Of a stretch of DNA of 64,000 nucleotides, positions 1 through 11,100 are shown in pieces; the first letter of the stretch is position 1; each line of letters starts with the position of its first letter. The DNA lies in the NCBI RefSeq assembly GCF_000224145.3, contig NC_020175.2:398525-462524 (forward strand). Direction: 5' to 3'. The position numbers and the translations under genes were made by a program. The stretch comes from Ciona intestinalis (lineage: Eukaryota > Chordata > Ascidiacea > Phlebobranchia > Cionidae). A model generated the notes under the pieces. The model was given only the letters and a program-made list of their open reading frames with translations. It ran no database searches and was not told where the DNA came from.

Positions 1-70
1 TGGTATATATATCCATTGTGTTTTCAATAAATCAATCTGACTCTATATTACTGTATATCATGAAGTACGA

Positions 71-259
71 TAGAATGGGGAAGATGGGACACCTTTTTAT
101 TCTGTTTTCCCGTCCCATTTAGTAGTAAACAAACAAAACTTAAAGAATTATAAAACCGTATCCTCATGACACTTATAGACCGTTGTTAATTGTTTAAAAC
201 ACGATCAGGACATTTGGATATTATGTACCGAAAGTGTCCCGTCATATTCACAGTACTAT
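71..259 (+). repeat. MITE copy (main family)
   Basis: Begins with gaatggggaagatgggacac and carries the family interior (Cgtcccattt-agtagtaaac, ttgttaattgtttaaaacac). The right terminus is worn. It lies just past the stop codon of the membrane protein gene, probably in or next to its 3' UTR. Confidence 0.75.
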
Positions 260-279
260 ACTCAGTATACTGTATTATG

Positions 280-3200
280 TTAATGTACAATGGCTTTACC
301 TCTCCGTAACTTTTTGTAGCACGTTAGAAAAACAGCAACAAGTATGATCACCAGCATAACGGCTGCTGTAACACCTCCGATCTTTACAACCCTGTAATCC
401 AGAACTCGATGTGAAAATGTTAATGTTTTGTGTTGGGTTTTGAATATACCAAAAATAAACGTTTAGATTAAGATAAAACGTTATGTGATTATATTACGAA
501 CAATCTCTATATATGAATAAAGATGCTTAAATGTAATATAAAGGTACCACCGAAGTTACACCAAAACAACTTATGCAAATCGGGTGAAATCAAATCGTTT
601 TTTTGGTTTAACATAGTTACAGCAGAAAACATATAGTTACAACAGCTTTTGTGTTTTACTTATATATGGGGAAAGATCAGTTTGCGGTCACCCCGCATTT
701 TTTTCGTTTATTTTATAACTTAGTTTTCAATTCGAACTTTTAAAGTTTAAAAACCAGTGTCAACGACTGTATGTATAATATATTGAGTATCTAAAAAATC
801 CACCGTTTGTTATATAGTAGGACGGGGGAAGATGGGACACATTTTTGTTCTATTTTCTCGACCCTTTGGTAGTAAATAAAGGAACATTTAAACAATTATA
901 AAACCGTATCCTAACGACCTCCATAGACCGTTATTAACTGTTTAAAACACGATAAGGATATTAATATGTGCTAAAGGTGTCACATCTTCCCCCACCCTAC
1001 TATACCTGCATTTTAATCACCGGTGCGTTATATTATAACACATTGGCGTGAAACTTGGTAAAAATCAATTCAAATAAATAGCGAACTATAAAAACATGAT
1101 GCAGCCTTTGTTCGTTTAATTAATGTGTCAAAACCCCTTTGTTGTTAGTTTATTACCTAACGTACCATGATGTTTCATCAATTGCACAACAATATCTTTG
1201 TATGCTTGCTCTTCCATGTTGGCAGCAATGGTTCATATCTTCATGACATTCTCCTTGCTCCTTGTTGCATGTAATACCTGTGGTAAAAAAAACTCCGTTT
1301 TAAAACTTCATGCAAATTCTGTGGTTTAAATCTTCCGTCTTGCTGTTTTAAGCGTTGGCTTCATGATTTTGCGCGTTATTTTAAACAGTTTTTTTAAACT
1401 TGGTTTAGAATAGGGTATAATAACCCCAAATAAAGTGCAATTTGTTACTGAAGCCTTGCTTTAATCCAATATGCTTTACTGTGTCAGTTATAAATGTTTA
1501 ATTTACTGTGGGGTAAGATGAAAACCGTTAGCAGATAATATCTCATTTTTCCGAGTCGTATTTAAACAATAACCCAACACTTTTTTGGGACGTGAGATGG
1601 TTAATACAATTCTTTAAATACTCTTTGTTTGCTTTCAAATGGATCGATATAAAAGAAAGGAAAAAAGGACTATATACCACCAACCTACTGTAATAATCCC
1701 ATAATATTTCGTTCTTGGGTCACTTACAAATCCTACAGCAGCCCTTGTCAAAAGCCCCTATTCAAAATCTCAACGATAGTATTTGCTTATTTTCTGCGAT
1801 AATAAAAATGACACAATGGAATTAAAATCAAAGAAGCGACGATAAAAGACCGATCGTTAACCTACACGAGGGATGTAAAATAAAAACGACAATGACAAGC
1901 AGAAAATTAAATTGTTCTCTTCTGTTCAAATATTTTAAATTGTACATTTTATTGAGTTGGTTATTTAGTTTAAAGATGACAATTGACCAGGTGTTGATTT
2001 AGTGTTTATATGTAATGGCCCTGTTTTTGTGTCTTGATATCTGGTTTGTACGTGGTCGTTAAACATCATTCAAGCAAAACCTGTGTGTTTTTAGCTGAAC
2101 TGTAGTTCGTGTGTCGCCAGGCTTATCTTAAATGTTGTTTCAACAAGACACGTCTGGTAGCGAACGGTTAAGAAGCATATTATAACCAAATGACATAACT
2201 AAAGCATTTTCCAAACTTTTATACCTATCAAAGTATCCATTACCAATGTGATAAAGTAAGATTGTCGCATGTTGCACATTAGAGACATAATTTACGACTG
2301 TAATATGATACACTATATCTAAAGGGGTTGGGAAAGATGGGGCACATTTTCATTATAATTTCTTTACCATTGCTAGTAAGCACAGAACATTCAAATAATT
2401 ATAAAACCCTATCCTCACGACTCCCATAAACCGTTAGTAATTGTTTAAAACGCGATTAAAATATCGTGAGATTATGTGCTATACTGCTATATAAGGGTGT
2501 TCCATCTTACCCCACCCCACTCTATATGTAAATACCCTAATCACTCTGTATGTCATGCTATATAAACATTGTTGTCGCTTAAAATATGCACCGCGTTCAA
2601 ATAACCGCGCATAGTTGACCGTATTATAAGAAGCCTTGAATACTAATTGAAACGAATGACTCATTTAATTGGGAGAAAAGTGTGTATAATGACTACGTAG
2701 GTTTGCCAATCCTTTGTATTGAGAGGCAAGCATATGAATAACTCTGTGTTATATCCCCGAAGAAAAATATACGTTCACTTTGCTTTAACAAGCTTTGCTT
2801 AGTCATTCAAGACTTTCGATTCTACAAATATATAGTAGAGAGGGGGAAGATGGGACAACTTGTCATTCTATTTTCTCGCCCCACTTGGTAGTAAACAAAA
2901 AACATTCAAAGATTTATTAAATCGTATCCTCATGACTTCCATATAGACTGTTGTTAATTGTTTAAAATACGATCTAAATATTTGGATATTTTGTGCTAAA
3001 GGAGTCCCGTCTTCCCCCACCCTACTATAGATCATTCCATATGTTAACATATACAAAAGAATACGTATGTTCTTTATTATATATCGAAACCTATATAACT
3101 ACTGGGTTCGTGCTAAACTGCAAATATGTTAGCTTTTACGTAGCCTCAAGCAATAACGTATCCTATAATTCTCCTGATGTTATATTATAATGTTTATAGC

Positions 3201-3303
3201 AAAGTTTAACATTGTTTACAAAAATCTCACCTTTGACCCAGTTTATTTGAAGCGTCACTGTAAAAAGGAGAAACCACTTCGGTCGTATTAAAATCAATAT
3301 CAT
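280..3303 (-). CDS. Cysteine-rich single-pass membrane protein, 101 aa, three exons
   Basis: Exons on the minus strand are 3231-3303, 1157-1277 and 280-391; they sum to 306 nt with matching phases and GT/AG sites. Exon 1 starts MILILIRPKWFLLFTVTL, a signal-peptide-like run. Exon 2 is an extracellular segment with six cysteines (C28, C35, C42-C43, C54-C55), including two CC pairs. Exon 3 begins with VVKIGG, then a transmembrane helix of about 18 residues (72-89) and a basic tail KKLRRGKAIVH. The topology is type I membrane. The pattern of six cysteines with two CC pairs followed closely by one helix recalls the Shisa-like/WBP1/VOPP1/CYYR1 (STMC6) adaptor proteins; this is inference. Both introns hold MITE copies. 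No single exon is long enough to be found by ORF length. Function unknown. Confidence 0.66.
815..1002 (+). repeat. MITE copy (main family)
   Basis: Near-complete copy with both inverted termini (gacgggggaagatgggacac at the left, catcttcccccaccctacta at the right). It lies within an intron of the membrane protein gene. Confidence 0.85.
2321..2523 (+). repeat. MITE copy (main family)
   Basis: Copy with a diverged left end (ggggttgggaaagatggggc) and a right end catcttaccccaccccactc, in the long first intron of the membrane protein gene. Confidence 0.75.
2833..3027 (+). repeat. MITE copy (main family)
   Basis: Copy with both termini, ending gtcttcccccaccctactat, about 200 bases from the signal-peptide exon of the membrane protein gene. 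Confidence 0.85.
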
Positions 3304-4425
3304 TATTTATTTACTCAGAAATAATCTGTGTTTTAAAAACATAGTAACTGTTACAATCCTCCAAAAGCTTAAAATTATATGTTTCAATACAAAAATACCA
3401 AAAAGCCATGTTGTTTACACATATTTTAAAAAGCTGTTACTGGAAAAGCAGATGCTGAAGTTCATAAAAAATACAGTACAATCCAGACTCTGCAAAACTA
3501 CGCATGACGTTTGTAAAGCAAATCTACATTCTCTACAATACGTATACGTCATATATATGTTATTGCTGTGGCTGTTGAACGACGCGTCACGATCATATCA
3601 CACATTGTTTCGTAACAATAGCAGCGAAAACTCGAAAATGGGATTTTTGATCTAAACTCAACAATACCTACATAAAAAACGACTTGATTTACTGTTTAGT
3701 TTGCTAGGAGTATTGATACATAATTTTAGTCCTAATGTACCTGCTTACTTACCCGGCTAAAACTGCTGTGAAATTTACAATATAATTTTAATTTGAATCA
3801 CGAGCCCATAGCAATTAAGTCTATATGCATAACCTTGGTGTGGAGTTCACATACGATAAATGGGCCTTTCTGTATTCACAGTAGTAGACGATAAGCTTAA
3901 CCAGAGATCGAACGACACTATCTCTCTTTCATCGTCCCCTTTTGTCGTAGCTATAAGCGATTCAAACCGACCCTCGTTCTAACTGACTGAGCCCTGAGAT
4001 TATGAGCGTTAACACCAGCTTCACCCACGCAATTCTAACTCTTACTCGTTACTGGTTTTAGTCTTTTCATTTACCGAAAATGCTACGAAACTATTTTCGC
4101 GAAGTTGACATTTTTGTAAATTCGCTGACGCCAACAAAATATCAAGAGCAAGAATAAGTTGTTTGTTGTTTCCTGTCTTTACGCTTTATTGGCGAAGTGA
4201 AAAAAAAACGTATTTTACCCCAACCACCCAAGCGTAGTAACATGGTATACAAGTCTCTCTATGTTCGCCGTCTAGCGATTGAATTGTTTGAAATATAATG
4301 GCCACAAGAGGTCAACTGAGATCTACTATTTTCGATACGAATTAAACAAGATTTAATCTTTGTTAGTTTGGTGCAATTGTTAATAAGTTTATCTAACTCG
4401 TAAAACTATGAGATAAAAATTAGAA

Positions 4426-4609
4426 ATAGGAGGGTGGGAAAGATGGGACACCTTTTCATTCTATGTAAACAAAGAACATTCGAAAAATTTTAAAACCGTA
4501 TATCCCTACGAGACCTACGACTTTCACTGACTGTTGTTAATTGTTTAAAACACGTTCAGGATATTTAAATATTATGTGGTAGGTGTCCCATCCTCCCTCC
4601 ATAGTACTA
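4426..4609 (+). repeat. MITE copy (main family)
   Basis: Starts gggtgggaaagatgggacac. The interior is slightly shortened and the right end degraded (ccatcctccctccatagtac). A second MITE-like left end follows directly at about 4612 but lacks the usual body. Confidence 0.75.
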
Positions 4610-4813
4610 TATACAGAAGGGTTAGGAAGATGGGACAGTATGTCGGACGAGACTTTTTTTAACTTTCTTTTCACGGACCTCCATTTAATGATAATCAGGG
4701 AAGTAATGTTACATAATTATTCGACAGTATTATCACGACTTTATAAAACGCCCGTCAAAGCTGATTACTGCTTTTAAATCTTTTAAAAAATATATTAAAA
4801 TAGGAACAGTATT

Positions 4814-5001
4814 TAGTAGGGTGGGGGAAGATGCGTTTTCATTCTATTTTCTCGTTCCATTCAGTGGTAAACAAAGAACATTCAAAGAATTATAAAACCG
4901 TATCCTCACGACTACCATAGACCGTTGTTAATTGTTCAAAACACAATTAGGACATTTGGATATTATGTGCTAAAGGTGTCCCATCTTCCCCCACCCTACA
5001 A
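4814..5001 (+). repeat. MITE copy (main family)
   Basis: Left end gtagggtgggggaagatg lacks the usual gggacacc segment. The body is typical and the right end is catcttcccccaccctaca. Confidence 0.8.
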
Positions 5002-5560
5002 TATTTTAAACAGGTAAAACATGCGAAATAGTAAGGTGCGAATTTTGAATGTTCGCTAAAACATGGTAAAGCCGGTAAAACTTTTTAGTTTGCTGGTTGG
5101 AACGGTTGAACTAGTCTCATAGCTTCATAAAACAATCAAAAAGGTAATATATAACTTATTAATCAGAATTAACAATGATTTTAAAGGTATGTAAACTATC
5201 CACAACTCCTTGTGTGTTTTATTATGTTTTTTTTGGTTTGTTGTCAAAATAAAGAAATGGTTGTATTAATTCGTGGTATTTCCCAAAAACCGCCAACTAT
5301 TTTGATTTTGGAAATATTGGGCAATTTGTGCTTAAGTGTGCCATCTTCACCCACTATATTATATACATAATATTTTAAACTATGATACCTGAACTTTTAA
5401 TATTATAAGTACGTCATACACCATACAAAGGGGCGCCTTTAGCACATAATATTCAACTATAAGCAATGATCTTGCAATAGTGTGCGTTCATAGGACATTA
5501 TGTGTTATTTTTATCTTACATCCAACTCCCTTTGCACCTGTTGCTGTCTCACTCCAAGTA

Positions 5561-5692
5561 CCGGTGTCGTAATATATTTGTTCCGATTAGTATAAAATTA
5601 GTATACTGCATGCGCAGTATATTTGCGCATGCGCATGCGCAGTAGCGCCCGGTATAAATATATCAATCGGAACGAATATATCACGACACCGG
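5561..5692. repeat. Second MITE type, 132 bp, TA-flanked
   Basis: Terminal inverted repeats of about 27 bases: ccggtgtcgtaatatatttg at the left and the complement of caatcggaacgaatatatca... at the right, ending cgacaccgg. Both ends are flanked by TA, as expected of Tc1/mariner-type insertion. The centre has alternating gcatgcgc tracts. Only this copy was seen in the window. Confidence 0.8.
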
Positions 5693-5804
5693 TAAGCGAT
5701 ACAAACTTTTAAAACAACAACTGTTTAGACAAAATAATTCAACATTATAATCATAACATGTTTATTTATGATGTTTATTCGTATAGCAATATTTTGCACT
5801 TGAA

Positions 5805-6482
5805 TTATTCATCGAAGAAATCAGCAAGATTTGCATCCATTTGTTCTTGCATCAAATCTTTAGCTGAAACCGTATGTTGCATACATTAGTCGGTGCCATG
5901 GTGGTTTTAGGTCTATTACACCCGAGATTAATGGTTCGAGGTTTGATGTTGCCACGGTTAAGCACGAGGTGTATGAAACACGGTAAATAAGTTACATTCA
6001 TACATTCATGCTTGAACCCAGATATAAGAGATACTATAAAAGTCAAAAATAGATTTATTCATTGCTATAAAAGAGCGTTGTTAAAACACGATTAGTTTTT
6101 ACGTGTACTTTAGTGTCTTAAAACATGGTATTTACGATTGTTATAATAAGTGGCAAGGCAGCATTCGCCGACGTATCGTGCCGTTGTTACTGACTGTTGC
6201 GCAGTGTGGTGTATTAAACAATTGAGAACTTCGGTGGCTTGTGAGCTTGTGAGTTAAGCTATTTAGACAGAGGAAGACAGGTCCACCCCTGTTAATCGCA
6301 TTGAGTGCTGCAAACCCACTCACGAAAATTGCAAATACCAACTATAGCTTACCGATTTGCTTTTGGTCCCATGACCATCTGCTTGGCGCTCCTATTGGAT
6401 CGGCTGCTGACGAAGTATCGGTGAGAGCGAGGAGTCCGATGACAAGCACGAGGAGAAGCGCTGACTTGGTCCTTAAGCACAT
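5805..6482 (-). CDS. Small secreted peptide precursor (about 69 aa)
   Basis: Exon 1 (6353-6482) encodes MCLRTKSALLLVLVIGLL followed by ALTDTSSA, a strong signal peptide, then ADPIGAPSRWSWDQKQI. The last exon (5805-5863) encodes an acidic tail, KDLMQEQMDANLADFFDE, with good splice sites and a nearby AATAAA signal. A middle exon starts at 6307 after TTTGCAG and reads LNAINR. With a donor at 6286 it is 21 nt (product 69 aa). With a stronger-looking donor at 6190 it is 117 nt and adds a longer insert. Phase fits both. A signal peptide, a short basic/aromatic segment and an acidic tail resemble tunicate antimicrobial or neuropeptide precursors, but no family is recognised. Confidence 0.55.
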
Positions 6483-6761
6483 AATGCAATATTCCAAAAC
6501 TTTATCTGAATAAAAAGAGATGATTTTGTACCAGAACTCGCCGTCTTATATTACAAACGTATAGTGATTATTACACGCCTGAACTTTTTCTAATCGCTTT
6601 GATTTAAAGGGAAAAATGTCTGTTGTTTTACTGTATATGCGCAGCTCCAGGAAAATTGGCTTTGGTTTCCTACATTGAAACAGCTGTCTTTGATCAAAGG
6701 GTTGTTTTGTATAGTCACGTCAGTTATAATTTTCGATTAGTATTCGTATCATTAAAACGTA

Positions 6762-6956
6762 TGGTAGGGTGGTGGAAGATGGGAAGATTTTTCATTCTGT
6801 GTTTGTCTTCTCATTTGGTAAACAAAGAACATTCAAATAATTATTAAACCGTATTTTCGCGACTCTCGCGGACCGTTGTTAATTGTTTCAAAAACGATCA
6901 GGGTATTTGAATATTTGTGCTGTGCTAAATGTGTCCCATCTTCCCCCACTCTGCTA
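6762..6956 (+). repeat. MITE copy (main family)
   Basis: Copy with left end gtagggtggtggaagatggg and right end catcttcccccactctgcta, upstream of the secreted-peptide gene. Confidence 0.8.
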
Positions 6957-7593
6957 TACCAGTCTTTGTGTTTAAGTTATTAGGTAAGGTATGTAACGAC
7001 AATTACTCCAACCCAATGGTGGTTTTACAAATTCCCATTCACACAAATAATATTTACCCATCGACGAACTCGGTAACTCGTAAGTGATCATGAAGCTACA
7101 ATCAAGGAAATGAACATATCTTGATGCAGCGCAACGTCGTATTAGTAGGATTGTTCAGAAAATGTCGCAGACTAAACTAAAATCCGCATTGCAAATGTTG
7201 TATTGCAGCAGCAGTACATGGTCGAAACAATTTGATTCAACTGCGGTTTTACTGAAACGATTACGCATCGTCTGAGTTTGATTCAATTACTTCCCGTGGT
7301 GTTTCTGACTAAATATTTGGTGATTTTCCACTTTATGAGACCTAAACAACTGCGTGTGTGTTACAACGATAAGTACAGCTACATTTATGGCAACTCTAAA
7401 CGATCATAGCAAACTAATAATTTAACATAAAGCAAACGTTACTTCTAAGCAAAGCTCGTTGCGACGTAAATTTCACATTCATTAATTGTTTGTTAAAACC
7501 TTTTAAGTTAATCTATGTGGATGTAACATAGAGTTCACTTTATACACTTGTGGCACCTTAAGTTCGTAAAACCAATCTGTTTACCTGTGTAAT

Positions 7594-7979
7594 GGGGTGG
7601 GGAAGACGGGACACCTTTAGCACATACAGTAGGATGGGGGAAATGGGACACTTATTAACTCTATTTTCTCGTCTCATTTAGTAGTAAACAAAGAGCATTC
7701 AAAGAAATAAGAAACTATGTTCTCATGACTCTCATAGACCGTTGTTAATTGTTTAAAACACGATCAGAATATCTGGATATTATGTGCTAGAGGTGTCCCA
7801 TCTTCCCCCACCCTACTATATATAATATCCAAATATCCTGATCGTGTTTTAAACAATTGTATATGGAAGTCGTAAGGATACGGTTTTGTATTTTTTTAAA
7901 TTTTTTTAAATTTTTTTTGTTTATTACCAAGAGGGACGAGACAATAAAGTGAAAGGTATATCTCCCCCCACACTACCAT
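7594..7979. repeat. Nested/abutting MITE cluster
   Basis: A reverse-oriented left end (7594-7627, ggggtggggaagacgggaca) is interrupted by a complete forward copy (7628-7818). A reverse-oriented continuation (ccaaatatcctgatcgtgtt, 7821-7979) follows. The simplest reading is that one copy inserted into another of opposite orientation. Confidence 0.75.
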
Positions 7980-8183
7980 ATATAATTATTTTAGCTGTAT
8001 ATATTTTGCTTGAGTTGTATATTTTAATAATGCTTTGTATTCCGTTAAATAACCATGTTGGTATAAAACAATATTAGATTACATAAGTGCAGAATTTTAA
8101 AACAGGTGCAAATTAAACGAAAATTGCAGTGCTGTAATTGGTAGAAATTGTAATATCTAAATTAATCGTTCATTATTTCAAAT

Positions 8184-11100
8184 TTACAAAATACAGAACA
8201 ATAAACTTATGAATGAAAAGTATAGTAAAGCTGCCTGTGACGTTATTGGTCTAATGACGTTGCAAGAACTTGTCGTCATTTCCGATGACGTAATTTCGAC
8301 GCTAGGTGTCGTAGAAGAATCGACTGAAAAACAAATAGTGTTGTGACGTAACAAAGTAAATCTGGCTATTAGAACTAAGCGGTATAAGTCTATGTTATTA
8401 CGGTAAAAAAAAACAATATTAAGTTTAAAAAAGACTGGTAACAAAAACGTTAAAGCCATAAAGAAAATAACAAGTTGGTTTTACAATATAAACGCTGGAA
8501 TAAAACTAAATTAAATTTAACCAAATTAAAGCAAAGTTCACTATATATAGCATTGTAAGTACAAGCAACACAACTGTAAAAATCAGCTACGAAAAAGATT
8601 CTCGACTAAAGTAAATATAAGTTAGTTACATACATACATATATTTCTCAGCAGTAACGCTTCACAATATCTATAACACTTGTAACCCATGCAGACACATT
8701 GTATCTCGATTCCTTAAAAGTTTCATTTGTAATAAGCGACGATTCGTTCATTATCAAACATTTTTCCTTGTGCATTTTTTTCATTAACTTCTCGTTATAA
8801 GTCACAATATAGAGTTGAGCTTCTAGGTCTCGCTGCATTGATCGTATCGCCAAATTTGAAGAACCGATAGCTGTGAGTTGTGGAAACAGTGCATTCGGTG
8901 GGTAATACCAGATTCCTTTCGCGTGGTAGGTCCAGTCTTTTCGGCAATACTCCCAGAGCTTCACTTTACACGAGCGACCAGTTTTGACCAACAGCTCGAA
9001 GAAGTTTTTCACAAGAGAACAATACATTTGCGGCATGTAACCAGAAAAAACCCCGGACCCGAGAAACCCGTTAGCCCCCGGGGAAGCGGTAATAATCTCA
9101 AACGTTGCAACGCCTCCAGCGATCATAGCGGTCACGTCATCAGTGACGTTGAAGTAACCGGAAGTGATACACGCACGGGAATTTGCCGGAAATGATGCAA
9201 GCATCATGTTCGTCACTTCCTCATCTTGCCGGATGTTGACACAACCGAGTTGAATTGTGGGAAAAATTAAAGTGTCTTCTACGTCACGATCGTCATGGTG
9301 ATGAAGTTCAACAAAATCTTCTTCGTTTGTTTTGTCGGTTTGTTTGATGTTCAAACCAAATTGTCGAATGTAGGCCCAGAAATTCGCTGGGGCAATGAAG
9401 ATAGACCGTGGTGTAGAATTTGCTCGTTTCGGTACATTATATGGTCCTGTAAACTGAAGCAAGCTGTTACGGAGCTCTGTATCATAAAGTCCAGGTTGCA
9501 CGTCCGGGTTATAAGAGCATGAAGGCGAAAATATGAGACTGCCATCAGTTTGTAAATGGTAGGAAAATAACGATATTGTTTTGATCAAGCCTTGAAAGTA
9601 ATCAGCCAGGTTCTTTGACCCCTTAATTTTGTAGTAACGATCTTGTCGGTTTCTAAAATATTGGCCGCTTAGGTTGGCTCCAGATACGATGACGTCATTG
9701 TCGAATACAAAAACCTTTATATGAAAAAGGCCAAGGATTTCGTTCGATCTTGCCGGAAGAAGACGCTTCCAAAGCCCGCGAAACATCGGGGATCGAAATA
9801 AAGATATGCAGACTTTGTTTGAGAAGCCCGCCAAAGGTTTTAGCATCGTAAGCGAGTTGGTTTCTCCACGTTGACCTTTAACAAAATCCAGCAACACGTC
9901 AAGTTCTAAAAACTCGGAATCCGATAGACGTCGCTCCAGAGCTCGATGTAGTGAATCAACGAAAAGTGTTTCTAATTCTCCTGTGCCGAGATACAGTGCT
10001 GCCAGAGCGATTCTAGTTTTGGCAGAATTTGCACCCAGCACCAAAGCATCATAGAAATCACAGGGTGTTTCGATAACGTCAATATTATTCCCGTTTACAT
10101 GGAAACAAGGGGACATACCCCGCATAAAGTCGAAGTCCATTTAATTAAAACAACAACGTTTCTATTCTATTGGAAATATCTGCCAATGTTCGTGAGACAA
10201 CGTCCTCGATAAAACACAATGCAAACTGTAATTTTGCACAAGAACAAAACGGTTTTAACACAAAATAGTAGTACCAAAAAACGTATACACATAAAAGCAG
10301 ACCCGCCCTTTATTATACACATTATAGAACAAACATTAGAGCCCTTTTATGCTGAAAACAATACACTAAAACTAAAAAAACGACTCGTTCAGAAAACCTT
10401 CTATCACTGCAGGCCGTAATAGAAACAGCAAAACAAAATGTGAATGTATGATTTCATCAATACGCGAACGTACGATTCGATAAACATGATATATTCGACA
10501 CTAAACGTCAAAACAGCAGACAACGCTTGTGTTGTCATAATGTGTAACAGAAAACGAAGAAACGTCGTATAGCGTAACTATAACGACGTGTAATGTATGT
10601 GTAATGCTTGTGTTGGTGTTGCCTTCGGTCGTTTGTTAGAGAGAAGAAAAAGTGAAAACAAACAAAATAAACTGAATATTGGGCGAATTGTATTTTGAGC
10701 GTCAACATGTAAATTTAATATCCCTTTAACCTCAATGTCGCCCTATTGTATAATTATATGGTAGGGTGGGGGAAGATGGGACACATTTTCATTCTATTTT
10801 CTCGTCCTATTTGGTAGTAAACCAATAACATTTAAAGAATTAAAATTTAATAATCCTTACAACTCACACAGACCGTTGTTAATTGTTTAAAACACGATCC
10901 GAATAATTGGATATTATGTGCTAAAGGTGTCCCGTCTTCCCCCACACTACTATATCTAATTTAATTAATAATACGTGGCGGGGCAACGACAGTCGTTACC
11001 TCGTTATAATACGCATATTCTGTTACATACATCTTGTGGCCGTTTTGGAGTTACTGATTTATTACTACATATGTAATTTTCTAGGTAACTATTTTTTTAC

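Larger units (their letters stand above)
3304..5804. other. Intergenic stretch with three MITE copies
   Basis: I find no coding exon here. It holds two main-family MITEs, a TA-flanked second MITE (5561-5692), a MITE-like left end near 4610 and a worn right end near 5260-5353. The rest is AT-rich sequence without recognisable content. Confidence 0.5.

Noticed and set aside
280-391. FXYD-type ion pump regulator
   Set aside because: The helix is preceded by VVKIGG, recalling the FXYD family's RIGG. But the FXYD motif itself is missing and the upstream exon adds six cysteines, which FXYD proteins lack.
3840-4060. tRNA gene or SINE
   Set aside because: A short stretch suggests tRNA-derived words, but I could not draw a cloverleaf or find the SINE body motif.
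5561-5692. CRISPR-like or regulatory palindrome
   Set aside because: The inverted repeats lie at the ends of one TA-flanked unit, as in a MITE, and there are no regularly spaced repeats.
8878-9545. Plus- and minus-strand frames inside the PGS1 region
   Set aside because: They are shadows of the PGS1 frame, which carries both catalytic motifs.
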